Positions 26,101 to 36,245 of a stretch of 64,000 nucleotides of DNA are shown here, in pieces. A model generated the notes under the pieces. That model ran no database searches. It was not told the origin of the DNA and was given only the letters and a program-made list of their open reading frames with translations. The stretch is from contig NC_061771.1 of NCBI RefSeq assembly GCF_022458985.1, positions 31,139,764 to 31,203,763 on the forward strand, in the 5' to 3' direction. Position 1 is the stretch's first letter. Each line of letters begins with the position of its first letter. Made by a program: the position numbers and the translations under genes. This stretch comes from Mugil cephalus. Taxonomy: Eukaryota; Chordata; Actinopteri; Mugiliformes; Mugilidae.

Positions 26101-29100
26101 AAGAGGGAGCGCCAGGAGCAGAAGGTCCGGCTGGAGGCTGAACGGCGGCGGCTGGAGGAGCAGGAGAAGGAGCAGCTGAGTCTGGTGGGGCGGCTGGAGG
26201 ACCAGCTGAGGGAGAAGCAGGAGGCCGCCTCCGTCCTGTTGACCGGCGAGGACAGCCGCCGCCTGGAGGAGGAGCGACGAGCCCTGGCGGAGATCAGAGA
26301 AGCCCTCCTCCGGGCCAAGGAGGCTGCGGAGCGGCCGGACGCGGAGGACGCCGGCGAGGAGGCGAGAGCCGCCCAGGCTCGATACGCCGACTTCAAGGAG
26401 GCTCAGGTGAAGGAGCTGGGCCGGTTGGAGGAGGGGCTCCGTCAGCAGGGGGAGCGCCTGGAAAAGGAGGTCGCTGCAGAGAGGAGCACTCTGCTCCTCC
26501 TCGCCCACGGCCTCAAGGAACGGCAGCAGCAGCTGAAGGAGCGGCAGGAGAAGGGGGCGCAGGACGCCACGGCGGTGGTCCAGGAGGAGCAGCTGGTCAA
26601 ACAGGCCGAGAACAGGCTCCAGTTTAAGGAGCGGCAGCTGGCCAACCTGGCCGAGGGCCTCCTCCCCGCCCTGGCCGAGGAGAAGCAGAGGGCCCTGGAG
26701 CTCCTGGAGCGCAGCGGAGGAGGAGGAGGAGGAGGCAGCAACGGGAACTACGAAAGTCCTCCCGGTCTGGACAACACCCTGTACCAGGTGGAGAAGGAGC
26801 TCGAGGACAAGGAGGAGAAGCTGAACCTCCACTGGCACAGCGCCCAGCAGCTCCAGCAGCTCCAGGAGACGTACGAGTTCACGGCCAACGTGGCTCGGCA
26901 GGAGGAGAAGGTGAGGAGGAAGGAGAAGGAGATCCTGGAGTCCAAGGAGAAGCAGCAGAGGGAGGCGATGGAGCAGGCGGTGGCCCGGCTGGAGAGGAGA
27001 CACTCGGCCCTGAGGCGCAGCGTCTCCCTGGACCCCGAGTCTGAGGAGCAGAGAACCAGGAGCTCCGTCAGGAACCAGAGGTCGGGGGTCGACCTGGACC
27101 AGCAGAGGTCTTTATATTTCTGTTATTATCAGATTAATCTCAGGGTTGATGCAGATTAACTTTGATTAATCGCGATAAAATTGAATGAATTTTTAATCTG
27201 CAGTAATCGTGTTTCATTTGCACGAGCAAAATGTAACAATGTTTTAGCTTTAAGTTTACATTAAGATTCAAACCTCAGATGTTTATGTTTAAAATTAACA
27301 TTGGTATTCAAACATCAATAGTTAACGTCAGCTAGCGTTTTCAAACTTAAGCTGTAAAGTTTATGTTAGCGTTTAAACTTCAAATGTGACGTTTACGCTT
27401 AAAATTCTGCAGTAAAGTTTACATTGCAACATCCTTAATAATCCTTAATGACAAGAAGGCCACCTTAAAATGTTAATGTTTAAAATGTTTAAACTGTATA
27501 GATAACGTTAGCATTTAAAGTTAAGTGTTTTAGCTTAAACTGTAAATCTTGCGCTTAAAATGCGACTGTAAAGTTTACACTTGCGGCGTGTAAAATCACG
27601 AATGTATTTGTGTAAAACGTTGCCGTGTCTTTCTCCAGAGTGGAGCGGGAGATCCAGAAGCTGCGACAGAGAATCAACGAGGGCGACGAAAACAACAGGA
27701 CTCACTCGATCGGCGGCGACGAGAAGACGAGTCACAACAGCTCCCCGGTCGGCCACATCCAGAGTCTGAACTCTCTGCTGCCGCTGTCGGACGACCGGTA
27801 CGCCGCCGTTAGCCTTCACTCCGTCAGACCAATGCTTTTAATCTGTTAATTATTAGGTTCTTGTTTGATTCTAACTCTAATCTTAAAACAGGTTAAATGC
27901 GTACATCGAAGAGGAAGTCCAGCGAAGGCTACGGAAACTGAATCTTCTGAACGGCAGCAGCAGCAGCATGGACCTGTCTCTGTCCTGCGAATCTCTCGGA
28001 GTAAGAATTGTCATGTTCAGTTTTTATCAAGGCCCTGGTGTCGTCTTTTAACTAGACACAAGATCCACCCAGTGATGGATGGAAAACCGTGTCATTAGCT
28101 GAAAAAAAAAAAAAAATTCTCAAGAATAAATAACTTGTTTACTTTAATCAGAACGGATTAAAGTTGCAGCCTTGAAACACCAGCAAAGACACTGCTGGTG
28201 TTTCAAGGCTGTTTTGTGTACATTTAGTTTAGCTTAAATTTAAAAAAACAAAATACATGTGAAGATCACGTTGACATTTAAAATTATTCATATATTTGTA
28301 ACATTAACTTAGTGTTGACGATTTAGTGGCAACATGTAAAGTTAACGATTGCGTTTAATGCGAATTTTACATGTTGTTGGCTAAAATTTAAAAATTAAGA
28401 ATAACAATATGAAGACGTTTTTATTGTCTGGTACAAAAACAATGAATTACAGCTCTTTGTTGCGGGAGCAAGTCAATAAGCTGTAATTTTGGTTTATCTG
28501 TGAAGCTGTTGCTCTTCCTGCCCCTGGAACGGTAACCGGCCACTGACGTCTTGTAATAGATTTAATCGTGATGATACTAAATCGCTCCTGTAAAACATAA
28601 TTAACAGAATGTTTCCTGGTTCGCAGACGTCTTTAGCAGCAGGTCTTGGATGTGTTTTTCCTAAAATGTTTTAGGCTGTAAAATGAAAATCCTAGAGAAA
28701 AAAAACTGGAGTGAAGAATGACAGAATAATTCCTGCAGTGATGAAATGAACTGATGTTTAGTCTTTAACTCTGCAGGAGGAGGAGGAAGTTAGCGACTGT
28801 AGCTCTGTTAGATTAACAGATGAGGTAAGACCAGGTTCCACCAGCCCTTTATTTATGTTCCTGCAATCTGCATGACTCCCCCGAACACACCTTAATCACT
28901 TTATACCTTAACTGGGTTCTTCTCCTCCTGGTTTTTATTTGTCCTGGTTTAATTTATCCTCTCTCCTTTTCCCTGTCATCATGAAGAATAATCAAATTAT
29001 TTGCTTGCTAATTCAGTTTCTCTTGAACTAAACTGAAATCAGCTGATGTTCAGTTCTGACTCTTTTCAGGATGATGAAAAGCTGCAGAACATTAACCCGA

Positions 29101-32100
29101 GGAGGCTGAAATATGAGGTAAGACCTTCTCAGTTTGGTTTTGGGATTCATTAATGATTAATAATCAATTTAAAATGTTGGAAATGTAGGCGTTACTTTAG
29201 TAATACAACTGATTCTTCAGGTGAATATAAATTAAAGTCAAATAGAGGATTGGAGCTGCCAGTAATTCTAGTCTCTCAAGTTTTAGTCTTGAAAGTAACC
29301 TGGATGTCACGGTTTGCTTCTGTTTCAGGATGGTTTCTACTAGGGATGTCCCGCTCTTGTCTTAAATAAACTAAAGTCTTTCCTTAAAGTCTTCTCCTAG
29401 AGTCGACTGGATTCAGTCCAGGTAGTCAAGTCTTTCTTTAAGTCAGAGTTCATGTAGTGTGGAGCGGAGGAGCTCGTACCTTGTTTCCTCCAACGCTGCT
29501 ATAAACTAACTCTCTGGAAGACTTTCCGTTAAAACAGAAGTAGTTTACGTGCTACATGGACGTGGGCTTGGTTTGTAACATTAAAGCTCTAATACCAACC
29601 GGGACATCCCTAGTTTCAAACCAGTACATGACACACACCTAACAAAACATCTTAAACATGCATTAATTTAAAGCCATTTCAAATCAAATTTGGGTAAAAC
29701 TGTTGCTTTGTTTTTGCCAGAAACTTATTTTAAAAAAGATGTTTGTTGTGCACTTGTCGTCCTAATTTGCATGACATCTACACGCTGTTAATTTTGAATC
29801 ACTTACACCTCACCTGTGCACCTGGTGATTGGAGGAACTATAATTCTCACTGGGGTGCAATGTGGACTTCAGTTTAATTCAGAGACCCTTCCCGTCCTTC
29901 TTGACGATGTAGTCATGGACTCCCCTCCTTGTGCACACAGAAAACCTGCGGGTCTAGCTTCCAGTCTTACTTGGAGTTGGAGGCAATCTCTCCTCCTAAC
30001 GTCCAGGACAAGATGCTTGAAGGACCAGAGCGCCGCCTTATAAAACTCCACGAGTCCACAGCTGAAACCGGTCCTTACAAAGACGGTGGCAAAGACAAAT
30101 TGTGGGCGGGAGAAGGGAATGTCCTTCGAGGGCAGGTGGCTCGGGCTGTTTCTAAATTTGACCGTTGTGGACAAGACGAGTTCTGCGTCCTGTCGGCGAA
30201 AATCCACACGTCTGACGAAAACGAGAACATCGCAGATTCTACTTGCTTCGTCCCTGATGGAGATAAAAGGGAACAACCGCCGGCTAAAGGACGCTCTTGT
30301 TGTTACACGAACGAAAACGTAAGAAAGAGAGGAGAAGGTGATTCATCCTCAAAGCTGCTGCCCTCTAGAGGTCAGAAGGATACGGAACAGGAGTTGACTG
30401 AATCTGTTCCTGGTAAAACAAAACAAGAGACAGATGCAGGAGATGAGGAAGTGGCGACAAACAGGGGCTATGTTTTGGGCTACTTTGCCAGAAGGTTGTC
30501 CAGAGTGTATAAAGATGCCGGTAGAAGGCTGCAGGACACACGGGACATCATCCGAAATGTTCAACTCCCAGAGATGAAGGTTGTCCTCTCTCAGTATGTG
30601 ACCATGGTGTCCAAAGACCTGCCGCTGATCAGCCGATTACAGCTCCAACAAGAGCCACAACCCAGCAAGCCAGCGGAGAAGAAAGTTGCTGCGGTGGAGC
30701 TGGATTGTTCCCCGAGTCTTCCCCGACGGGGAGGAACGTCGGGATGGCCCGAGGGATCCGTGTCCTCCATCAGAAACGCGAGTCCTCAGGTATTTCATCA
30801 GAGGCTGGTTGAGCTGCCGCCGGCTTTGTCTCAGTTACAGACGTCTTCATCCCAGGACATCGTGAAAAAGTTAGAAACGATGACTCCTCAAATCCAAGTT
30901 GACGAGCTGCTGAGCGTCTTCTGGCTCAAGGCGGCGGATGGAAAGGAGCCGATCCCGAAACCGGCCTGTTTGCTTTTATCAGAGAAGGACCTGACGGTGC
31001 TCTCTGCTGGCGCCGATTCCAGAGACGCCGTGAAGGTTTTCCACCATTTTAACTTGCGGGACATCAAGGAGGTCCAGGTTAGTTTGGCGGGGCAGCACGT
31101 CCGAATCTTCAGCCGCACCGCTGCCACCGCCCTCGCCGTCTTCACCCACAGCAAAGAGCTTACCCAGGACTTCTGCAAGGCTTTACTGAAGGCTCTGTCT
31201 CCTGGCCAGTTCTCTGAAAGCCACCCCTTACTCTCTGAGGACCTCATGCTCCTCTCTCTGGACTGGACATCCAGTGTCCCTGACCTCGTCCTGGACGCCG
31301 GCCTGTCCGTCACCTCCAGGTTCAAGCGGGTCCTCGCTGACCTGCTCTACATCATCCACGGGAACATGGAGGGTCCCGGTCGACCTTCCCTGGCCAACAT
31401 CAGTCCTCTGCTCTACACCAGCGTCCGGCTCGAGAACCGGACCCGTGTCCGCGTGGACCCCATCTTCCAGTTCCTCCTGACGGACACTCACGTCGCTCTC
31501 CTCCGAGAGGACGGCGTTTTTCACCCTTCGCCACGAGGGTCGAGTCTGGTCCCCGTTCAGCCTCAGTTTCGGGGCCTCGAGCTTCGTAAACGCTCGGACA
31601 TCAGATGCCTGCTCGTGAGGCAGAATGAAAACTGTCTGGGAGTGGAAATCGTGTTCGCGCATCAGAAGCCGCAAGATCTGAAAAGGAAGCTGGAGTCCCG
31701 GCGTAACTCCGCCTCTCATGATGGCAAACAGAGTGACTCCTGGGAATTAGCCTTCAGCTGCACGGCCGAAGCTTTGATGTTGATTGATCACCTGACTAAG
31801 TAGACGCTGAATTTACCTGAGGTCATGAATGTGTCATGTTAAAAAAAATTTACTTCTGTTACATGGATCACAAAAAAGAAGAAGGGAGATCCTGTTTGAG
31901 AAGTTGAATCTTCATTGTGACAATGAAAAAGAAACACAACTATATGTATTTTAAAATAGTTTTAAGCCTTTTTTTAAAAAAAAAAAACTTTTACAGTGTA
32001 ATTTGAATAATCAGAACATATTAACCCAAATGAATTGTAATAAATAAACTGTCTGAATGAAGATGAACTCTTTCTACGTCCGTTCAGTTTTTACTCAGGT

Positions 32101-34873
32101 GTGCGACTCTTGTATGTTTGTATCTTAAATTGTGAAGTTTTTGCCAAAGGAATAAAGATTAATGTGCCTTATGTTTTAACTTAAATAAATAATAATAAAG
32201 ACTCTACATGGTGGAATTCTCTTGGTCTGATCTTCAGTTTTTTGCCGATCTCTGGTTCAGAAGCTGATTGATGACGGATGTTTGTTTTGTGTTTGTTTTT
32301 GTGTTTTTTTTTCCTGATGACTTCCTGCAGCACCTGGTGTCTCGTCCTCGCTGGATGAGCGGCGACGGCGTCCAGGAACCCGTTAAAATTAGCATTCCTC
32401 GTTACGTTCTCCGAGGTCAGGGGAAAGACGAGCACTTTGAGTTTGAGGTGAAGGTGAGTCCCGCCGGCTCGTTCAGCTGCTCAGACAAACGCAATGATGA
32501 AAAAGTTTTAAAGGTGATTGGTGTTAACGTCCATCTTCACCCTGGATGGACGAGTTATGGGGTCAAATCACGACTTCCTGTGTCACCATTGGTAGACAAA
32601 CAATTTATTATTTTTTAAAATTATAGGGAATGGACCCATGCGTGGATGTTGTTTGTCTAACCTAGCGACCGTAACACAGGAAGTCATAAGGGTATGAGCC
32701 CACAGATTAGTGGTCAGTCACTAATCAGAAGATCAACAAGGGTCAATTAGACATTTATCGCTGCATGAAATCAAAACTGAAGCATGTGTTTATCACCACT
32801 TTGTTCTTAAAAACGTAGAAATAGTTGAGGACAGTGAAGCTCAGCAATGTTTCTAGTGTAAATGTGGCTAAAGGGGGGAAACTTAATATACAATATGTGT
32901 AATATGTGTAAGTGTAATGTTTTTGGATGAGTTTCATTTTAATTATTTGATGCTTTAAAAACAGGATGTGAAACAAGATAATGGTAAACACCAGTTGCTG
33001 AACCGTACTGATCAGACTCAGGCTCTGAAGTTGTGAGATATCGGTGAAAATGGCATCAGTTTGGCCAATGAGAGGAAGTGAGAACATGTCGTCCACATTT
33101 ATATACAGTCTATGGTTTGACGATGTATCGACTTTGATTAATGTAAGCGACGTTGGTGCGTTAATGAAGGAGTCCTGGGTTCTTAACCTTTCTTCATAAA
33201 ACATAACTTTCATCTTACATTAACGATGCTTTAACTGTAGAGTCTCTTGGTTGCTGGAGTCAACTTTTGTCTGAATATCTTCCCTCAGATCACGGTGATG
33301 GACGAGACGTGGACGGTGTTCAGACGCTACAGCCGCTTCCGGGAAATGCACAAGAGCCTCAAACTAAAATATCCAGAGGTGAGACGGTCCCATCCACACT
33401 GGAGATGTCAAACGGAGCAAAGAAACTTGGGATTTTTAGATGTTTCTTTAATTATTTTGGCTGTAAGCATTTTTTTTGTTGTGTTATTGTCTGAAGAAGT
33501 TTGTGTTGTGTTGGTTTCAGCTCGCAGCGCTCCCGTTCCCACCGAAGAAGCTGTTTGGAAACAGAGATGAGCGAATTATCGCAGAGCGCCGGAGTCACCT
33601 GGAGGCAGGACATTCTAATTTATTTAGTTTATTCACACATTCACAGACACGCCAAAACATTAGGACCTCTGAAGATCTCTGATTTATCATATAACGGCCA
33701 GCTGCTATTAGCTGGGAGGCTAGGAAGAACTACTACTTGCTGGGAGGCTAGGAAGAGCTACTATTAGCTGAGAGGCTAGGAAGAGCTACTATTAGCTGGG
33801 AGGCTAGGAAAAGCTACTATTAGTTGGGAGGCTAGGAAGAGCTACTATTAGCTGGGAGGCTAGGAAGAGCTACTATTAGGTGGGAGGCTAGGAAGAGCTA
33901 CTATTAACTGGAAGGCTAGAAAGAGCTACTATTAGCTAGAAGGCTAGTAGCTGGGAGACTAGGAAGAGCTTTTATTAAGTGAGGGGCTAGGGAGAGCTGC
34001 TATTAGCTGGGAGGCTTGGAAGAGCTTCTATTAGCTGGGAGGCTAGGAAGAGCTACTATTAGCTGGGAGGCTAGAAAGAGCTACTATTAGCTGGGAGGCT
34101 AGAAAGAGCTACTATTAGCTGGGAGGCTAGGAAGAGCTACTATTAGCTGGGAGGCTAGGGAGAGCTACTATTGGCTGGGAAGAGCTACTACTTGCTGGGA
34201 GGCTGGGAAGAGCTACTACTTGCTGGGAGGCTAGGAAGAGCTACTATTAGCTGGGAATCTAGGAAGAGCTACTATTAGCTGGGAGGCTAGGAAGAGCTAC
34301 TATTAGTTGGGAGGCTAGGAAGAGCTACTATTACTGAAGCTGGAAGAGTATTGCTGAGGAAAAGAGCTACTATTAGCTGGGAGGCTAGGAAGAGCTACTA
34401 TTAACTGGAAGGCTAGAAAGAGCTACTATTAGCTAGAAGGCTAGTAGCTGGGAGACTAGGAAGAGCTTTTATTAAGTGAGGGGCAAGGGAGAGCTACTAT
34501 TAGCTGGGAGGCTAGGAAGAGCTACTATTAACTGGAAGGCTAGGAAGAGCTACTATTAGCTAGAAGGCTAGTAGCTAGGAGGCTAGGATGTGTTGTTGAC
34601 TTTCATGATTTGCTGTAAATTCTGATACAGTGACTCGTCATGGAAGCTCACTGTGTTCAACCACCTTCTTCTTCTTCTTCTTCTTCTTCTTCTTCTTCTT
34701 CTTCTCTGCAGCGTTACCTGAGGAGCTTGTTCCGGGTGATGTTGTCGTCCTCCAGCTCCCCCCTCAGAGCCGACGTAGACGCCGGTTTCCATCTTTCCAA
34801 ACGGGACGTCTGCGAGTTCTCGCCCTTCTTCAAGAAGGGCGTCTTCGAGCACAGCAGCCACGGCACCGGCTGA
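13737..34873 (+). CDS. kif16b: Kinesin-3 family endosomal motor KIF16B (SNX23), PX isoform; interrupted by an assembly gap
   Basis: Exons before the gap: 13737-13783, 16048-16117, 16579-16692, 17798-17914, 18039-18136, 19035-19144, 19759-19901, 20003-20171, 20255-20386 and 21102-21277 (392 residues, all in phase). They encode the motor with P-loop GQTGSGKS (102-109), NDVSSRSH (switch I) and [15 protein letters not shown] (switch II). Exons after the gap: 22347-22429, 22509-22597, 23947-24000, 25785-27107 (441-codon coiled coil), 27639-27797, 27892-28000, 28777-28824, 29070-29117, 32331-32453, 33289-33378, 33521-33604 and 34712-34873. The last four encode the PX domain ([27 protein letters not shown]) and the SSHGTG end. 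In the family this plus-end motor moves early endosomes, with PX binding PI3P. The neck and most of the FHA domain are missing because they fall in the N gap. The last intron uses a GC donor. Confidence 0.96.
15590..15720. mobile_element. Transposon family A fragment in kif16b intron 1
   Basis: TGTGTAAATAAGCAGCAGCG, CCACCGTGTGGTCAG and TACAACTGGATCAGAACCAGG match the copy at 47810-47910 almost base for base, including the following GGAA run. This suggests recent spread or shared 3' structure. Confidence 0.72.
16190..16545. mobile_element. hAT-like non-autonomous element in kif16b intron 2
   Basis: The ends are inverted copies, CTAGGGATGCA on the left and TGCATCCCTG on the right. Both are followed inwards by GATACCGAT/ATCGGCC-type subterminal motifs common in fish hAT MITEs. 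No coding capacity remains. The flanking duplication is weak (CTTCAAAC against CTTCGTGT). Confidence 0.65.
16970..17320. repeat. GCATTAGCAT-type minisatellite in kif16b intron 3
   Basis: Interleaved CATTAGCAT, CACTAGCATT and ACCATCACC units repeat irregularly, giving spurious Ile/Ser/Thr-rich frames. It is another member of the TTAGC-core repeats that fill introns in this window. Confidence 0.85.
18168..18715. mobile_element. Transposon family B copy in kif16b intron 5
   Basis: It begins CATAGACTGTATGTAAATATGGAC and contains CTCATTGGCC, GATGCCCCGCCCACACTTCC and ACCTCCACCAGTTACAAGG. Near the right end it has CCAGCCACCAGGGGGAGCTC, all shared with the copy at 45493-45903. A (GAA)n microsatellite (about 18523-18561) sits inside it. 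Confidence 0.8.
19190..19640. repeat. TTAGGTTAATGTTAGC-type minisatellite in kif16b intron 6
   Basis: Diverged tandem units of about 50-60 bases contain GTAGTTTAGGTTAATGTTAGC and GGCTAGTTTAGG. No coding potential. Confidence 0.85.
20420..20965. repeat. GTTAGCCTAAAC-type minisatellite in kif16b intron 9
   Basis: The first part reads mainly as TTAGCCTAAACCAG units and the second part (from about 20790) mainly as their reverse complement, CTGGTTTAGGCTAA. The array is therefore partly an inverted pair of the same repeat. Confidence 0.85.
21449..21948. other. kif16b: Assembly gap (500 N) inside kif16b
   Basis: Exactly 500 N, which looks like a placeholder. The exon ending at 21277 and the one starting at 22347 do not join directly: some 120 codons expected for the neck coiled coil and the first part of the FHA domain are absent on both sides. 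The gap flanks show TGGTTCTCAA-like and TGAGAACC-like ends, so a transposon may have caused the break. Confidence 0.95.
23585..23617 (+). other. kif16b: Candidate 33-nt cassette microexon of kif16b
   Basis: Between the exons ending at 22597 and starting at 23947 lies a 33-nt segment bounded by a pyrimidine-containing acceptor (CCTGTCCTGTCGACAG) and a good donor (CAG/GTAGAC). Inserted, it keeps the frame and adds 11 residues reading about [12 protein letters not shown] at the junction. Skipping it gives the protein as I remember it from human. Being a multiple of three and stop-free is suggestive, not proof. Confidence 0.5.
24190..25715. repeat. 38-bp minisatellite in kif16b intron before the coiled-coil exon
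   Basis: About 1.5 kb of tandem units of the form GTTAGCTTAGTGTTTAAACT followed by TTAGATGCTACCTGTAAA. The first and last units lack the ATGCTACC segment (TTTAGCTGTAAC type), and the centre is highly homogeneous. Some 40 units can be counted. It ends less than 70 bases from the splice acceptor of the 1.3-kb exon. Confidence 0.96.
28167..28211. repeat. Perfect 19-bp inverted repeat with 7-nt loop
   Basis: The arms at 28167-28185 and 28193-28211 are exact reverse complements (CAGCCTTGAAACACCAGCA), with loop AAGACAC. The hairpin lies in the kif16b intron between 28000 and 28777 and belongs to no element I recognise. Confidence 0.95.
29341..29612. mobile_element. 272-bp hAT-like MITE upstream of the kif16b alternative exon
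   Basis: The terminal inverted repeats are TAGGGATGTCCCG and CGGGACATCCCTA. The flanks GTTTCTAC and GTTTCAAA match at 6 of 8 positions, as expected of an aged 8-bp hAT target duplication. There is no coding sequence. Confidence 0.75.
29941..31803 (+). CDS. kif16b: Alternative terminal exon of kif16b with a nischarin-like C-terminal domain (PX-less isoform)
   Basis: A 621-codon open exon follows a 3' splice site (CCTTGTGCACACAG at 29940). It joins in phase 0 to the 29070-29117 exon, exactly as the PX exon does, so the two are alternative ends. The first third is Lys/Glu/Ser-rich. The middle has an amphipathic stretch ([20 protein letters not shown]). From about 30890 on it is a folded-looking domain with [59 protein letters not shown] and a C-terminal [17 protein letters not shown]. 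The order of these blocks resembles the C-terminus of nischarin as I remember it; this is an inference. Poly(A) signals follow at 32043 and 32151. Such an isoform would lack the PI3P-binding PX domain. Confidence 0.82.
   Translation, partial: KTCGSSFQSYLELEAISPPNVQDKMLEGPERRLIKLHESTAETGPYKDGGKDKLWAGEGNVLRGQVARAVSKFDRCGQDEFCVLSAKIHTSDENENIADSTCFVPDGDKREQPPAKGRSCCYTNENVRKRGEGDSSSKLLPSRGQKDTEQELTESVPGKTKQETDAGDEEVATNRGYVLGYFARRLSRVYKDAGRRLQDTRDIIRNVQLPEMKVVLSQYVTMVSKDLPLISRLQLQQEPQPSKPAEKKVAAVELDCSPSLPRRGGTSGWPEGSVSSIRNASPQVFHQRLVELPPALSQLQTSSSQDIVKKLETMTPQIQVDELLSVFWLKAADGKEPIPKPACLLLSEKDLTVLSAGADSRDAVKVFHHFNLRDIKEVQVSLAGQHVRIFSRTAATALAVFTHSKELTQDFCKALLKALSPGQFSESHPLLSEDLMLLSLDWTSSVPDLVLDAGLSVTSRFKRVLADLLYIIHGNMEGPGRPSLANISPLLYTSVRLENRTRVRVDPIFQFLLTDTHVALLREDGVFHPSPRGSSLVPVQPQFRGLELRKRSDIRCLLVRQNENCLGVEIVFAHQKPQDLKRKLESRRNSASHDGKQSDSWELAFSCTAEALMLIDHLTK
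32043..32156 (+). terminator. kif16b: Poly(A) signals for the PX-less kif16b isoform
   Basis: AATAAA occurs at 32043-32048 and 32151-32156, 240 and 350 bases past the stop at 31803 and before the first PX exon. This supports use of the long exon as a true terminal exon. Confidence 0.6.
32567..32695. repeat. Imperfect inverted repeat in a kif16b intron
   Basis: GACTTCCTGTGT...TAGACAAACAA (about 32569-32600) recurs inverted as TTGTTTGTCTAA...ACACAGGAAGTC (about 32650-32685), separated by about 50 bases. It is probably a decayed short transposon or palindrome. Confidence 0.55.
33040..33115. mobile_element. Right end of a family B element in a kif16b intron
   Basis: TTGGCCAATGAGAGGAAGTG and ATTTATATACAGTCTATGG match, in reverse orientation, the left end of the copies at 18168 and 45493. 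The inner part is not recognisable beyond about 32985. Confidence 0.6.
33690..34600. repeat. Minisatellite of about 28 bp in the last kif16b intron
   Basis: Tandem units read AGCTACTATTAGCTGGGAGGC TAGGAAG with many substitutions. A multi-unit block (including AACTGGAAGGC, GTAGCTGGGAGACTAGG and TTTTATTAAGTGAGGGGC) occurs twice, near 33895-33995 and 34395-34485, showing segmental duplication within the array. Confidence 0.95.
34667..34706 (+). repeat. kif16b: (CTT)n microsatellite acting as polypyrimidine tract
   Basis: An uninterrupted CTT/TTC run ends in TCTCTGCAG directly before the last kif16b exon at 34712. It therefore forms the whole polypyrimidine tract of that acceptor. Confidence 0.9.
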
Positions 34874-35116
34874 ACGCAGAGAGAATCTAGAACAAACCCA
34901 AATCAGACAAGACTCTGGGTCCTGAGGAGGAGGAGGAGGAGGAGGAGGGGAAACCTGCAGGTCAGTTTCCTGACGGAGGCTTCATCGTGAACGTCTTTCC
35001 ATGGAAGCTGCAGTCAAATATGAACTGTTTAATGTTTCAGCTTCTGAAATGAAATGATTTTTCCCGTTTTTCCACGCCAGCTCGTAGATGAACATTTAGA
35101 TGCAAATCACTTGGAT

Positions 35117-35122
35117 AATAAA
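35117..35122 (+). terminator. kif16b: Poly(A) signal for the PX isoform of kif16b
   Basis: AATAAA lies about 245 bases after the TGA stop at 34871-34873, in AT-rich sequence. It is the nearest good hexamer. Confidence 0.5.
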
Positions 35123-35649
35123 CATCTTTCTTTTTATATTCATCAACTATTTTCTGCAGAAACTCCATTTAAAGCTGCTAAGAGTCTTGTTAGCCGACGG
35201 GACAGGTCTAATTCCTGGATGTGTCGATCCAGGCACTTTGATTTAATGTTTTGTAGATGGACGACGATGAAACACAAATGTCAAAGTACAACTAAATCTC
35301 AGTCGCTATTATTATCGTTAGTACTGATGAACATGAACAGCCAGCGCTACTGAGATGAGCTAACTGACACTAAATTGCTTATTTCAACAAAGCACTTTTC
35401 CTTTTTTTTTTGTCAGATATTAATGTCAGACTTCTACCTCATTCAGAGGAGACATCAGATCATTAATCAGAGCTGTTAACGATCTGATCTTCTTCTATGA
35501 TTAAAGATGTTTAAAGGTTCACTAGTTGTGACTTTTTTTCTCTTCACAAAGGAGCAACAAACGTCATTAAAATTTATTTATATATGGTTTTATTCACATG
35601 TTCAGAGATGAGCCAAAACATTAGGACCTTTGAAGGTCTCTGATTCATC

Positions 35650-36245
35650 ATCTAACAGCCTGCTAGGAGGACCTACTGTTAGCTGGGAGGCTAGGAGGAG
35701 CTACTGTTAGCTGGGAGGCTAGAAGGAGCTACTTTTAGCTGGGAGGCTAGGAGGAGCTACTGTTAGCTGGGAGGCTAGGAGGAGCTACTGTTAGCTGGGG
35801 GGCTAGAGGAGCACGTTAGCTGGGGGGCTATGAAGGAGCTATGTTAGCTGGGAGGCTAGGAGGAGCTACTGTTAGCTGGGAGGTAGGAGGAGCTACTGTT
35901 AGATGGGGAGGCTAGAAGGAGCTACTGTTAGCTGGGAGGCTAGGAGGAGCTATGTATGGGGTAGGGCTACTGTTAGCTGGGAGGCTAGGAGGAGCTACTG
36001 TAGCGGGGTTAGACTACTGGTGGGGGCTAGAAGGAGCTACTGTTTAGCTGGGAGGCTAGAAGGAGCTACTGTTAGGGGCTAGGGAGGCTACGTAGCTGGG
36101 GCTAGGAGGCTACTGTTAGCTGGGGGGCTAGAAGGAGCTACTGTTAGCTGGGGGGCTAGGAGGAGCTACTGTTAGCTGGGGGGCTAGGAGGAGCTACTGT
36201 TAGCTGGGAGGCTAGGAGGAGCTACTGTTAGCTGAGTGGCTAGTT
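35650..36245. repeat. Second array of the TTAGCTGGGAGGC minisatellite
   Basis: Units AGGAGCTACTGTTAGCTGGGAGGCTAG repeat downstream of kif16b, flanked on the left by AACATTAGGACCT as in the array at 33690. A stretch around 35810-36110 has many single-base losses, which may be decay or sequencing error. Confidence 0.93.

Noticed and set aside
25684-27003. 439-codon ORF on the minus strand, Leu-rich
   Set aside because: Exact antisense of the kif16b coiled-coil exon; GAG/CAG-rich sense codons read as CTC/CTG. No start context, splice or homology.
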